A stretch of DNA of 64,000 nt from Acestrorhynchus altus (taxonomy: Eukaryota > Chordata > Actinopteri > Characiformes > Acestrorhynchidae), in the NCBI GenBank assembly GCA_034509495.1, contig CM067512.1, positions 3,913,699-3,977,698 on the forward strand, given 5' to 3'. Made by a program: the position numbers and the translations under genes. The notes beneath the pieces were generated by a model. The model saw only the letters and a program-made list of their open reading frames with translations, did not search any database and was not told the DNA's origin. Below are positions 23,831-34,439 of the stretch, one piece after another. Numbering within the stretch: position 1 is the stretch's first letter; each line of letters begins with the position of its first letter.

Positions 23831-24814
23831 ATGCAAATGTTTATGTTTTTTTGTTTTTTTTTACAAAAACAATTTTAATAAGTAGAATTTTGAAACTGGT
23901 CTGCAGCTCCATGTTGATGATGAATGCAGACAAACGTGGAAAATGTACAGATGTTACAGAAAACTGTAGATAAAGCGAATTAAAGTATCACATTTACAGT
24001 GTGGATGATAGAAGTATTTCAGATAATCTTACCTCAAATGATTGATTATGAATTAGAATAAAAGGCACTTAACAGAAAACAACCGAACTGCTGGAAACGC
24101 TGGGCATCTCCGTCTTCTCAGAAGGTATCAGGCCAATGCTGAACGTTTCTACTGCATTTACCTGAAGTTTCCTTCACTCGATTTAAGGAATCAGTTGTTG
24201 ACAGGACGACCTCACTGGACTTCACACACTAACATCCCTATCACATTTGATTTGCTGCTGCCTGAGGAAAGCCCAGACATCCTACACTGCCTAATTTGAT
24301 TAGGCTTGGTGCTTCTGAATGTAGGTGATGGATAAAGTGGAAGCTGCAGATGAGTGCATGCAATTACAGTCTGACTTGGCTTGGCATGGCGCTCGGATGT
24401 GAGGAGATTGATTTGTCTGTTTTGCTCTCTTTTCATTCTAGATGAAACACTTAGACGCTGTACAAATGTGCCAATATAAGCACAGCGTAAACAGATAGAC
24501 AGAGATATCTGGAGCATGTCATATCTGTACGGGAAGATGATTGGCACTGGACGGATTAAACTAAATAATATTTGATGATGATTCCCTTAGATTTTGTGGT
24601 ATTTGGGCTTCCTCGGATATGTAGAAGAGGTCACCACTTTTACACAAGTCTTCTGAATTTGATACACTCGTCATCAAAAAATTGTTTCCCCCAGAAGTGA
24701 GGGACTGCAGTGCTGTCGTGAAGGAATATAAAGGTGATCAGGATCAATAACTGATTATAAATGTAGACTCATCTGATCAATATTTATTGATCGACATACA
24801 GAAGTCAGGTCTCT

Positions 24815-25010
24815 CATGGCTTTGAGTTGTAGAGGTTCCTAATGGTGTCCTGTGATGATCCATCCCATGCAGCTTGAATGTTCTCACTCAGTTCTGCAGA
24901 TGGTGCGGTAGGGGTGGAGTGTTGATCGAGCGTCCAATAGCATTTTCAATCAGGGATAGATCTGATGGAATCGTGCACAAGCAGATTCGTTGTTCATCAC
25001 CACCGAACAA
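24815..25010 (-). pseudogene. Tc1 transposase C-terminal fragment
   Basis: Minus strand. It shares TTCCTAATGGTGTCCTGTGA, CATGCAGCTTGAATGTTCTC and ATAGCATTTTCAATCAGGGA with 2880-3030 and, reversed, with 62980-63150. It encodes only the tail of the transposase (SENIQAAWDGSS-type sequence), so it is a short relic. Confidence 0.7.
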
Positions 25011-25194
25011 AAGCAGGACTGATCAATGAAGATGACCTGCAGTTTTCTAATAATCGCCTTATTAGTAAACACTGTTTACTAAACAGGAACTGTTTATGGT
25101 GCCATGATTAAGCGATTGCTTATGGAAAGAGACTCTCGCCTTTATAAAGATCCCTCTGGTCATTTAGAAACTGGATTTTAATATATTTTTAGTC

Positions 25195-25199
25195 TGTGT

Positions 25200-25270
<71 letters not shown>
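25195..25270. repeat. (GT)n microsatellite
   Basis: Uninterrupted GT repeat of about 70 bases in intron 1. Confidence 0.98.
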
Positions 25271-25272
<2 letters not shown>

Positions 25273-25861
25273 AAGCTCTGGCAGATGTACACGAAAAATG
25301 CTGCATATTGGCTTTGAGCCAGAATTACCATCCAGTCGATTAAACATGCACCATGTAAACATCATTTAATTAATTCCATTTTATTGAATTGATTGTGTAT
25401 AGCAGAGAACTGACCTCTGATATGTGCTGCTACTACAAACAGAAGATGTTCTTCAGCAAGTGTCATGGAGCAAACATGAACGTTTGAACTTTGCAGAGCA
25501 TACCCTGTTCTGACAGACATGCTGTATATAACATTAATATTTACACATACAGGGATGTATGTTTGTGTTCAGGGTCACATATGCTGTAGGACTTTCTTCA
25601 TGAAAGCGCAGCTGTACATCAGTCATAACACTGTTCCTGAAGCTGGCAAGAAAACCTGCCGTGGTCCTCTGGCCCCGCAGAGCCTGGAGCTGTGACTCGG
25701 GCTTAAAGCCGGGTTGTGTTTCATGTGGCGGTGGAGCCAGATCCTGGTTGACAGGTGGTGGCTAGAAGAGTGTTTGTCATTTCTAGGTAGCAGCTTCAGG
25801 CAGTTAAGGAGAGCAGTGTAGATCCAGAAGAGTAGGAATCATAATGCAACCAACAGCTCAT

Positions 25862-26310
25862 TCATTGAAATGCACTGAATGTATTTACATACACCCGATA
25901 ATCCCAAAACTGCAGGAAATCTGATTTAGTCACTAATCCCATCAACATGCTTACATGCACTTGAGTAATCAGATCATGGAAAACTCTGGGTCTACATGCT
26001 GTAGGACGTAATTGGATTTCGGCTTTGAAACCAGCTCGTAGACGTATGCAATAAGACCCAGACATCAGACATTGAGCCAAATATAGACAAATTTTTAATC
26101 ATGTTGTTTATTTCAGCGTTGTGTCTCGTAGGTGCTGGGTTAGGCATTGCAGGCTTATTTCCAGTATCATAGTCCATGGTTCAGTCATGCACAGACTGGA
26201 AAATCCTGCTCCGACCCAAGATACTGGGAATATGCTGTTTACACGACGGCTTGAATAAGCAGGTAATTGCAGAAATCCAGTTATAAATGATTGTAGAGTT
26301 GTGGGTTTTG
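25862..26310. mobile_element. MITE-like element, family C copy
   Basis: Contains CAACATGCTTACATGCACTT, GAGTAATCAGATCATGGAAA, ACTCTGGGTCTACATGC and TTCGGCTTTGAAACCAGCTC, and closes with GAATAAGCAGGTAATTGCAG. The same order is found at 58265-58695. Minus-strand ORFs across it are chance. Confidence 0.7.
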
Positions 26311-26944
26311 TCCGCCCGTGGGCGATTACCTTCTCTAACTTGGCTCTGGTTCATTAAGAGCGAGTGATGTCACTGACCACGTCTGAAGCCTCGCTGGTTG
26401 TTGGTGTAATATATGAAGCGCAATGGATCACGTCACCATCACCCCAGTATTCATAAATGCTGAATGTAATCATCTCATGTATATTTATATCATGGATTTA
26501 TTCAATCATACTGATTTTGGTTTTATATGAACAGAACTCTATGACTATTACGTACGGACCAAAGCCATTTGATGAACGGATGAACGGGTCGTAGAAAATC
26601 AAATGAAGGTGTATTTATTTCTGTTCTTGCTGATTATTCCAAGGCAGACTCGGTTGCATGCCAGCCAGGAGCCCATCACAAATGGTTAAAATGACCATAA
26701 AGGTTTTGACAGGTGAAGGGAGTCTCTGTACACATGCGCAGAGACAGACTACACACACCTGGAGAAGATAACGAGAGGGCAGGGCTACAAAGGAGGCACA
26801 AGTGGGAACACTAATGGCAAGGCGGGGCAAAGGTAGACAAGAAGGTAAATGGAACAATGCCATGTCCTAAAAAAACAGAGGCAGGCAAGGAAAGCAAGGG
26901 AACCAGACAAGAACATGCGAGTTGACCACAAGTGTTCTGAACGT

Positions 26945-27085
26945 CAATAATAATAAAGGTGCTTCAAATGGTTCCTTACGTGATGCCATAGAAGATCATT
27001 CTTCTGACCTTTGAAAGGTTACTCAATCACACATCTCAGCAGCGGTTGTTCTACAGCCTTTTTGAAAGTAGCACGTGAACCATGT
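26945..27085. mobile_element. MITE-like element, family B fragment
   Basis: AATAAAGGTGCTTCAAATGG, TTCCTTACGTGATGCCATAG and AAGATCATTCTT match a common fish element built from AAATGGTTCTT/AAGAACCA words. A second example is at 50735-50975 in the opposite orientation. Confidence 0.6.
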
Positions 27086-27479
27086 TTATATGTAAGAGTG
27101 CAGGTCAGGAAATGGCAGCTTCTCCACCCAAATCATGTATCAGATGTTTTACAGAAAGCCATTTATATTCAGCCATAGTCGCATGACATCTGATTAAATA
27201 TTTAGTGCACTATTTAGTGTAGCAGTCATAGTTTTTTCATGGTGCTCTAAATAAAGAATAAGGGAACACCTGAGGTTCGGACTTCAGTGCATTGCGTTTT
27301 AAATCATTATTTCACAGATATTAGAGCCACCAGTTCAGGGCAGAGCTTTATGGACACATCAGAACTGGGAGGATTTAACTGCAGCATTTTAAAGAGCACA
27401 AGAACATAATATCTGTAAATAACCATCACAAAAACAAGCTGAAAAACAAAACACACTGCTGTACCAATTTCCAGGCTAG

Positions 27480-28545
27480 TGTATTTACTCAGTCACACAA
27501 AAAGCGCTTTGGCAAGTATCAGAGCTTGTAGATGGTTTATGAGACTTTCTGTTCTTGTTTGAGGGATTTTCATCCATTTTTCCTCTCAAAATTCTTCCAG
27601 TTCTGTGAGATTCCTGGGCCGTCTTTAATGCACTGCTCTTTAAAGAGCAGGTTTTCAGTGATGTTCAGTTTAGGGGACTGTGAGGGCCACTGGAAAACCT
27701 TCAGCTGCACATTATGAGGTCTATTTTATCATTTTCCATTTATAGAACCCTCTTTACAACTTCAGCTTACAGATGGAATTGTGTTTGCTTCCATTTTTTC
27801 CTCCCATGGAATGTTCCCCATGCCATTGGCTGCAACCCCAAAGAACAATTGATCCACCCCCATGCTTAACAGTTGGAGAGGTGTTCTTTTCATGGAATTC
27901 TATGCCCTTTTGCATCCAACGAGTTGCATCAGGCTCTTCTGGTTCTGAATGTTGTGGTGAGGATGCAGGGAAGGTTTTCTTCTGATGACTCTTCCATGAA
28001 GGCCATATTTGTGCAGGCGTTGCTGCAGAGAAGAACAATGTACCCCAACTCCAGAGTCTGCAAAATGTTCCTGATGGTCTTTTGCAGTCAAACGGGGTTC
28101 TGATTTGCCTTTCTAGCTGACAAATTTCTTGGTCTTCCATAACTTATCTTGGCCTCCACTGTTCCTCTTAACTCCCATTTTGAACGGAGGAAATGGCAAC
28201 CTGAAAACACTACCTTCAGAGGACAGTGCTAGGCAGCTGCTTAGAAGAACCCATGGCTGCTGATTTTTGGGACAAGATTAGAGGAGGTATTTACAATGTT
28301 TTAAAGTTTCCATCACATGGCCTTTCCTAACAACGATTATGAACAAGCCAACAAGCCCAACAGGCTAATTTTTCATGGTATTCCTTTCGTTTTTTCACTC
28401 TAAAATAATAAAACGTTAAAACATTGCAACGTGTGTGTTCACCAGTAACTTTATGCCTTTTGGAGAACATTTCATCTCCAACTTGCTTAACTGCTCACAG
28501 CAGCAGTCCTTTTAAGCAGGAATGCCCAAACCTGTACACGTCACG
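27480..28545 (-). pseudogene. Tc1-like transposase relic, full length but broken
   Basis: On the minus strand the blocks run: TAKDHQEHFADSGVGVHCSS, LQQRLHKYGLHGRVIRRKPS (second DNA-binding helix-turn-helix with the GRVIRRKP hook), WMQKGIEFHEKN, SPTVKHGGGSIVLWGC, and then FQWPSQSPKLNITENLLFKE (from WPSQSPDLNPIENLW, which holds the last catalytic Glu). The Asp before LNPIE is Lys, and several frameshifts separate the blocks, so it is inactive. The C-terminal motif EEFEE-K..WMKI is still visible. A related, more deleted copy is at 52170-52810. Confidence 0.82.
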
Positions 28546-29045
28546 GTACATACTTCATCAAACAGCTGTGCTTCATAAATACAGAAATTGCAGTTCTTTG
28601 TGTTCTTCCCCAGCAGCTTCAACTTTAACAACTAAAATGAAAGAGTGTTTGAAAGACTTTGGTTCATATTTTATGAATCCTTATTTAGTCCACCTTTCTG
28701 TGAGAAGAAAACGTGGGAGGTGTCTTTCGTACAGGCTGGGAATCAGCAGATGTCAGCAGACATTATTAATAATCAGCCCTGGTTTGGAAGACGACTCGAG
28801 CTGGAACACACGAGCACACACAAACACCTAAACCAAATCAACCAGTGAGAAGATGTTATCATATTTACTCTCGCTTCACTCGTTTAACTGTGCAGGTGTC
28901 TGTCAAGTGCCATTTTCCAATTATGATGATTGAAGTGACTCGATTTGAATAGACTCATCACTCCGGAGATGCGTATGAAGCTTCAGCGGGACGTACCCAG
29001 TTAGCAGTTACACGGGAGCTCTTTGTGGTTCTATAATTCCACAAT

Positions 29046-29300
29046 GTTGTTCATCTGTTTCTCTGCAGACCTCATTCTCCTCCTTTCACCCTGCTCTTCC
29101 GTGATCAGGACCCCACGGGACCACCACAGAGCAGCTGTTATGTGGGTGGTGGGTCTTTCTCAGCACTGGAGTCACACTGACATGGCGGTGGTGTGTTCGT
29201 GTGTGTTGCACCGGTACGAGTGGATCAGACACAGCAGCCTTTGGTGTTTGTGGAAGGTGTCGATGACCATCTTCTGGACTGTCAGATCACAGCAGCCACT
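29046..29300 (+). mobile_element. Half copy of foldback element
   Basis: TCATCTGTTTCTCTGCAGAC, TCATTCTCCTCCTTTCACCC, GACCACCACAGAGCAGC and GGTACGAGTGGATCAGACAC match the left arm of the complete element at 35884-36490. The right arm is missing. Confidence 0.8.
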
Positions 29301-29379
29301 TCACGTGTAATGAATACGACATATTCATTACATGAAAATATCGATTATGCGGAAAACTGTGCAGTGCTGAGTATCTCCA

Positions 29380-29660
29380 CCATCTGCTCCAGGGTCAATC
29401 CTTCATGCTGACGCACCATTTATTCTGCAGGACTGTTTTCTCCTTATCTGGCACTCAGTGTACCATAGTGAATTTTAAACTGCACACCCAATTTATCAAA
29501 TGATTTGGCTACAGTGGACCCCCACCCCCAGCACTGAGCTGAAAAGCAGTGCAACTGCGTTCTCTGGAATGACGATGGAGCTCTTCCAGTACCTTTAAGA
29601 TGATGCACTGATGCTTCTGTGGCTGAAGGCAGACAAATCCTTCCTGTGGTTCCAGCATCT
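29380..29660 (+). mobile_element. MITE-like element, family A fragment
   Basis: CCCCAGCACTGAGCTGAAAA, GCAGTGCAACTGCGTTCTCT and GGAATGACGATGGAGCTCTT follow the central part of family A. The ends are lost. Confidence 0.5.
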
Positions 29661-29745
29661 AGTGATGGGTTCTGGAATCAGGTTGAACTGAACTAGTTAC
29701 ACAGAAACACAGTTTTTCTTTCTATTGTTTGGAATCTCAATTAAC

Positions 29746-29748
<3 letters not shown>

Positions 29749-29803
<55 letters not shown>
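29749..29803. repeat. (TC)n microsatellite forming the exon 2 acceptor tract
   Basis: About 27 TC units that run directly into CCCAG at the 3' splice site of exon 2. The repeat itself is therefore the polypyrimidine tract. It is also the source of a poly-Leu/Ser ORF that overlaps the real exon. Confidence 0.97.
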
Positions 29804-29804
<1 letters not shown>

Positions 29805-29806
29805 AG

Positions 29807-29956
29807 TGGCTCTGACTATGTTTAATGTGTCGGAGGAGCGCTCCCATTGCCCTCTGGGATATTTCCCCTGCGGCAACCTGACCACCTGCCTGCCTCAGCT
29901 CCTGCACTGCAACGGACTGGACGACTGCGGCAACCAGGCAGATGAGGAGAACTGCG
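29807..29956 (+). CDS. rxfp1: Relaxin receptor 1-like, coding exon 2 (LDLa module)
   Basis: A 150-base, phase 1 to phase 1 exon encoding one LDL-receptor class A module. The six cysteines are spaced as CPLGYFPC, GNLTTC, LPQLLHC, NGLDDC, GNQADEENC, with the acidic DDC...ADEENC lobe that binds calcium in this fold. In RXFP1 and RXFP2 this N-terminal module is needed for receptor activation after relaxin or INSL3 binds, unlike most LRR GPCRs, which lack it. The block QLLHCNG-DDCGNQADE matches RXFP1 as I remember it better than RXFP2 (which has RAFHCDGKDDCGNGADE). Likely N-glycosylation sequons are NVS before the module and NLT inside it. The residue matching mammalian Lys17 is Thr here. The acceptor is CCCAG preceded by a long CT microsatellite, and the donor is GCG|GTCAGT. 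Exon identity is very secure; the orthologue call is strong but from memory. Confidence 0.95.
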
Positions 29957-30595
29957 GTCAGTCTTCAGCTTTTGACAGACAGCTTCTCCCTCTGTTTGAC
30001 TGTGTTTGGGTTCTGTTTCCCTTTTCTTTTGATTTTCTCCATCAGTCACTTCCAGCGTGGGTTTGTCGTGTCCTCCCCTGGCTGTCTCTGTCTCCTCTGT
30101 GGGATCCCAGCAGTAGCTGCACATGAATGAATTATTAACAGTCAGAGAACTATGCTGGTCATTGGGATTGAGAGCTTTGTGCTTTTCTATTGGACTTGAT
30201 TTGGAGGAGAAACTAGACTCTAACCTACGTTGTAGTTTTTAGATTCTGAAAAGAGCCCCTGACTGTGGTAAAGTCACTGTAAAATGACTGCACAGTTTCA
30301 CACAAGTGACAACTGAGGATGGAACAGCTGTATAAGCAATAAAGGAGAGTTTAGTGTAGAAAGAGATGCAGGTGAACAGAAGTACAGTAAAGAGGACAGC
30401 AGTTGAGGTTCTGTGAATTAATAAAATTAATCAAATTTGTTTTCAGATTTCTCCTGGATCATCATCTGACCTGATTTAACATCACTAAGCACTGATAGAC
30501 CAATGCATGTGTTGATCAGAATGTACATAATACTAGACTTCCATCATGTACTGTATGATACACAGCTATTCACAGTGCTATAATTTACTTGTGTC

Positions 30596-30660
30596 ATTCA
30601 CTATACCACGGATTCACTATACCACGGATTCACTATACCACGGATTCACTATACCACGGA
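30596..30660. repeat. 16-bp tandem repeat, four units
   Basis: Four nearly identical copies of ATTCACTATACCACGG in intron 2. The near-perfect identity points to recent expansion. Confidence 0.97.
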
Positions 30661-30699
30661 TTCACACCTCTGCCAAATCTACTGCTGTGGGTCTGATTA

Positions 30700-30952
30700 A
30701 AAATGGCATATGGGGGGGGTGCTCTGTGTGGCTCAGTGGGCTTGGAGGTTTGAGTCCTGGGTCTTGCCATCGATCCTCACTCGGGTTGCTGTTGGGGTTT
30801 CCTCTGAGACCTCCAGCTTCCTCCTGCCTCCAAAAAATACACATGGTAGGTGGAATGGTCATGCTAAACTGCCCCCTTGGTGTGAGTGTGACTGTGTGTG
30901 GTACCCTGTGATGGACGGGCTCCCTGTCCAGGGGGTGTTCCTGTCGTGACTG
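30700..30952 (+). mobile_element. tRNA-derived SINE (DANA/mermaid-like)
   Basis: TGGCTCAGTGGGC (box A) and GGTTTGAGTCC (box B) are followed by the tRNA-unrelated body: GGGGTTTCCTCTGAGACCTC, CCTCCAAAAAATACACATGG and CTGTGATGGACGGGCTCCCT. The order matches the copy at 63255-63640. Confidence 0.75.
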
Positions 30953-31130
30953 ACTGACTGAATTTTTATTGAAAGTCATCTTGATTTTTGTTTCCGAATA
31001 GGAGCATAAAAAAACCATGCTATTCAATTTCTGATTTTAAATTGAAAAGTGATTTGAAAATATTTGCTTTTAACTGATCCTGTTTCACCTCAGTTTGCAC
31101 ACAAGATGCCCAGAAAGTGAAACAGGCTTT

Positions 31131-31250
31131 TAGGGTCAGTTTCCCAGACAGGGTTTAAGCGTAGTCTTGCATTCTGAATTGTGATTCTGCATTGAAATTA
31201 ATCTTAGTCTAGGATTAGGCTTAATTCCTGTCTGGGAAACCAGCCCTTAG
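31131..31250. mobile_element. Short palindromic MITE
   Basis: The left arm TAGGGTCAGTTTCCCAGACA, GGGTTTAAGC is mirrored by GCTTAATTCCTGTCTGGGAA, ACCAGCCCTTA at the right. Arms are about 34 bp with few mismatches. The flanks are TTA/TAG-like, compatible with a short target duplication. Confidence 0.82.
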
Positions 31251-31599
31251 TGTTTCAATTCAGCTGATTAATGCTCTCCTGAACAGCTGTGATTAAATCT
31301 ACGTGCACGAGCATCAGGCAGCAATATGAGCACAACCGCTTGCGATTGTCCAGGTGGACACAATTATGCTTGCGATTCCTGTTTCTGTTTATCTAGAACT
31401 ATTCATTGGGATCTTTCTTCACCGTGAACAATAGAACATTAAGTAAAGCACTGGTTCTCAGTGCTGCAGTACCACTGATCTGCTTCTTCTAGTGTTTTCC
31501 TGATGTGTTGACCTGGTTTTTCTCACCATTTACATCGTCTGGAACAGTTGGAATTCTGCAAAACACTTAAACCTGCAGGGCAGTGGTTCTCCATGTCCA

Positions 31600-31985
31600 G
31601 GTTTGAGAGCCCTTGGTGTCACACTTGCTAAGCAAGGCAGATGCACACAGAATAAAAGCTTGATAACAAGGCAATCCAAAAACCAGGGTCAAAAACTGGC
31701 AAAACCAGAAATAAAGGATTAAACTGAGCTTGAAACGAGAAAGGAGGCGAGGTAAGGTAACACTCAGCATGCACTGTGGGAACAAAGGCAATGGTTTGCA
31801 GTGATACAAAGCAAGAACCTTAAATACATATGTTACATAGCAAACAGGTGATACGTATCAGTATTCAGGTGATGCTGATCTCTGATTGGTCCGTTGGGTG
31901 CTTGGGTCATACATTCTGGGAAGTGGAGTGCGCAGGTCGATGGGAACACCAGGAGAGGTTGGAAGTGTGACGCTTGGCCTGAAGC
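31600..31985. repeat. Diffuse interspersed repeat, class unknown
   Basis: GGCAATCCAAAAACCAGGGT, CAAAAACTGGCAAAACCAG and GTGATGCTGATCTCTGATTG have the texture of a common fish repeat with a TGTCACAC end at 31617-31624 and GTGTGACGC near 31965. A distant relative may be 26560-26940. It could be a solo LTR or a DNA element. Confidence 0.35.
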
Positions 31986-32724
31986 ATTTCGATGTTGTTC
32001 AGAATATTATGTAGGTGTTATAGTGTTTTTAAACGAGATACACCAGCAGTTCACAAGGCTTCTCATTTTGCCTTGAATGATCTCATCATCTGAAGCTCCA
32101 GCAGCACATCACCGACGTAGCTCACTGATGTAGTCGACATTTAAAACAACACTTAATAAAGACACCAGCGATATCAGAAAATAATGTTGACATTTTATCC
32201 GGCGCTTCCGAACATAACCGTAATCCCTTAATATTCCAGCTGTCGGATGTCTATTCCTCACTCCTGTAACTTAATAATGACAGTCATTTCCATAGTTACG
32301 GAATTAAATGCCTCAGGATTGAACACACAGAGAAGCTTAAGACGTTACCCTCTAAACGCTCTCGGCATTATTCAGTTATTAATCATAATCCTTATTATCC
32401 TGTAACTGCTGATTTGTTTTTCACAGACTCTGGAAATTGGGTCCAGGTTCTGTCGATATGAGTTGGACTTATGATGAGGAATAAGAGTCTAAATGGCGAG
32501 GAGCCAGCTTCAGACCTGGAAGACCGGAGTGCTGCACAAATATGTGCTTTGCCCACTCAAGCACACCTGATTCATCTCACTCATCAGCAGGTAGAGCAGG
32601 TGTGTCACAGCAGGGAAATTAGGAGACTGTGCTCGACTCAACCCCTCGGTTCCTCATCCCTGGAAACAGACCATGATGCACTTGACCAGATCGTGGGGCC
32701 ACAGTGTGGGAGCAGACCAGAGAA

Positions 32725-32870
32725 TTGTGCAGATCTTGGCTTAGTGGTGAGCATGTTCATCTCCCAGTGCTGGAGTCTGGGCTTCAGGGCCCTATCTGGG
32801 TGGAGTTTCTATGCTCCCCTGCTTTTCCCCCCAAAAACATGGATATTAGGGGAATGAATGAATGAATATA
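32725..32870 (+). mobile_element. tRNA-derived SINE, 5' part
   Basis: TTGGCTTAGTGGTGAGCATG is a tRNA-like box A region. The body GTGGAGTTTCTATGCTCCCC matches the TGTGGAGTTTGCATGTTCTCC of the fish SINE at 63350-63380. Box B is degraded. It ends at an AATG/ATAT repeat. Confidence 0.6.
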
Positions 32871-33509
32871 TATTCATATATTCATATATATATGACCCCT
32901 ATGAGCCCTCCTTGCTCTCCACTTACACCAGGCCAAATGATTAGACCCTGTTTCAGCAGCCAAGTGTGAAAGGTCAGCTTAGAGGGTAAATGTCAACGCC
33001 TACATAATGACAGGACACTTATCAGAGGGGACAGGAATGATAAGAACAAGAAAAGAGGAATGTTGTGCATGCTAATGGCATTTCAGGTTCAGCAGGTCTC
33101 CAGGTTCACGCTGAGTGGATAAGAATCCCTTTCTCGTGGTTTGTGATACTTCTGCAGCACTATATTCCCTCACAGCACCTGAAAGGTCACTTTGGACTCT
33201 GACAGGAAACCGCAGTGTGATTCTGGAGCAGTTTGAAGGACGGGTGCAGCTTTTCCAAAGGTCTTCCTGCTAAAAAAATGAAATACATTGAATGAAAGAT
33301 CAAGTGCCCTCTATGCTGAAACCATAGACTGGAACGCCCATATCTGTGTTTTGTCTCCTCCTGTGCTTAATTCCCTTCTTCTTTCAGGAGCACTGTAGTG
33401 GTCTGCTAATTTTCGTCCTGTGGTAGATATCACCTGATGCTTTTATCTGAGATCCTCCAGTGGATATTAGCTAGATTGGCTTTGACCACTGTCGCTTCAC
33501 TCCTCGTCT

Positions 33510-33600
33510 TCCCACATACTGCCAGTGCAGGGAATTGAACCAACGACCTTCCGGTGCTCAGCCCCCTTCTCTAACTGTCAGGCCACACCTGCACATGAAT
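33510..33600 (-). mobile_element. tRNA-like SINE head, minus strand
   Basis: On the minus strand, AGGTGTGGCCTGACAGTTAG, then GGTCGTTGGTTCAATTCCC holds a good box B. It resembles the SINE at 13940-14130 but is shorter. Confidence 0.55.
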
Positions 33601-33837
33601 CACATCACCTATGAAATCAGCCGTCGTTGGACTTTTGCTTTGCCTGGAACTAAAATCATTTTAGCCGGTGTCTCATCGACCATTTGGGCGTAACTGCTGT
33701 GTTTATGATCATGTGACCAATGCATTTTTTGAGATGTGCGAGATTAATCAGTGAGGAGAAACTGGGATTGCAGATAAACTAATACAATCCGAATAGGACT
33801 TAAGTTGGAGGTGATGATGCTTCAGATGATAAAGGTG

Positions 33838-33840
<3 letters not shown>

Positions 33841-33889
<49 letters not shown>
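33841..33889. repeat. (AG)n microsatellite
   Basis: About 24 uninterrupted AG units. Confidence 0.98.
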
Positions 33890-34149
33890 AATGAGGTTTA
33901 TGATAAACCTCTGGTGCGTCATAAGATAGAGATGTAGGGGACCACCTGCACTCAATCAATGACTGTTTCTTTCATCATCTGTAAGATATGGAAGGAAGGA
34001 TGAAACAGCTCTCTTTTCAAATGGGGGCTTCGATACAAAGGAAGCTGTTTGTCATTTTTACAATGGAGTCTTTGAACCACAAGAGCTCTACCAGGTGATG
34101 GACATACACGGGCACTTTCTGTGGATTCTGCAGGTTTAATTTATTAATA

Positions 34150-34151
34150 AT

Positions 34152-34190
<39 letters not shown>
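34150..34190. repeat. (AAT)n microsatellite
   Basis: About 13 AAT units directly 5' of a SINE fragment. Confidence 0.95.
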
Positions 34191-34192
<2 letters not shown>

Positions 34193-34400
34193 TGGGTGGC
34201 ATGGGGCTGTAGGCTCAATCCATGTTCTAGTCTGTGAGTCTGTGAGATGCTAAACTACCCCTAGATATGAGAATGTGAGGGAATGAGTGTGTGTGATATC
34301 CCAGTGGGTATTCCTGCCGTGTGTCTGATGATTCAGGGTAAGCTTGGAGCCCACAGCAACACTGAAGGGACAGAAATGGGTAAGAAGATGTGAAGATAAC
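34193..34400 (+). mobile_element. SINE-like fragment
   Basis: GGGTGGCATGGGGCTGTAGG, GATGCTAAACTACCCCTAG and ATATCCCAGTGGGTATTCCT follow the body of the tRNA-derived fish SINE, with poor conservation of the promoter boxes. Confidence 0.45.
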
Positions 34401-34439
34401 TTTTGGTCCTGGTTCCAGTTGTTCTGACCTCAGTCATAA

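Larger units (their letters stand above)
21273..29806 (+). other. rxfp1: rxfp1 intron 1
   Basis: An 8.5 kb phase 1 intron. It holds the 52-bp repeat copy, family B and C MITEs, Tc1 relics and two dinucleotide microsatellites, all listed separately. 21280-22030, 22280-23500, 23835-24810, 25275-25860, 26315-26945 and 28550-29040 contain no exon or RNA that I can support. Parts of 22980-23120 and 23225-23370 (TAGGGCTGGACAATATGAC) resemble diffuse fish repeats. Confidence 0.6.

Noticed and set aside
29725..30126. 133-codon plus ORF containing the LDLa sequence
   Set aside because: Only 29807-29956 is exon. The poly-Ser/Leu start is the CT microsatellite and the part after ENCG reads past a consensus donor into intron.
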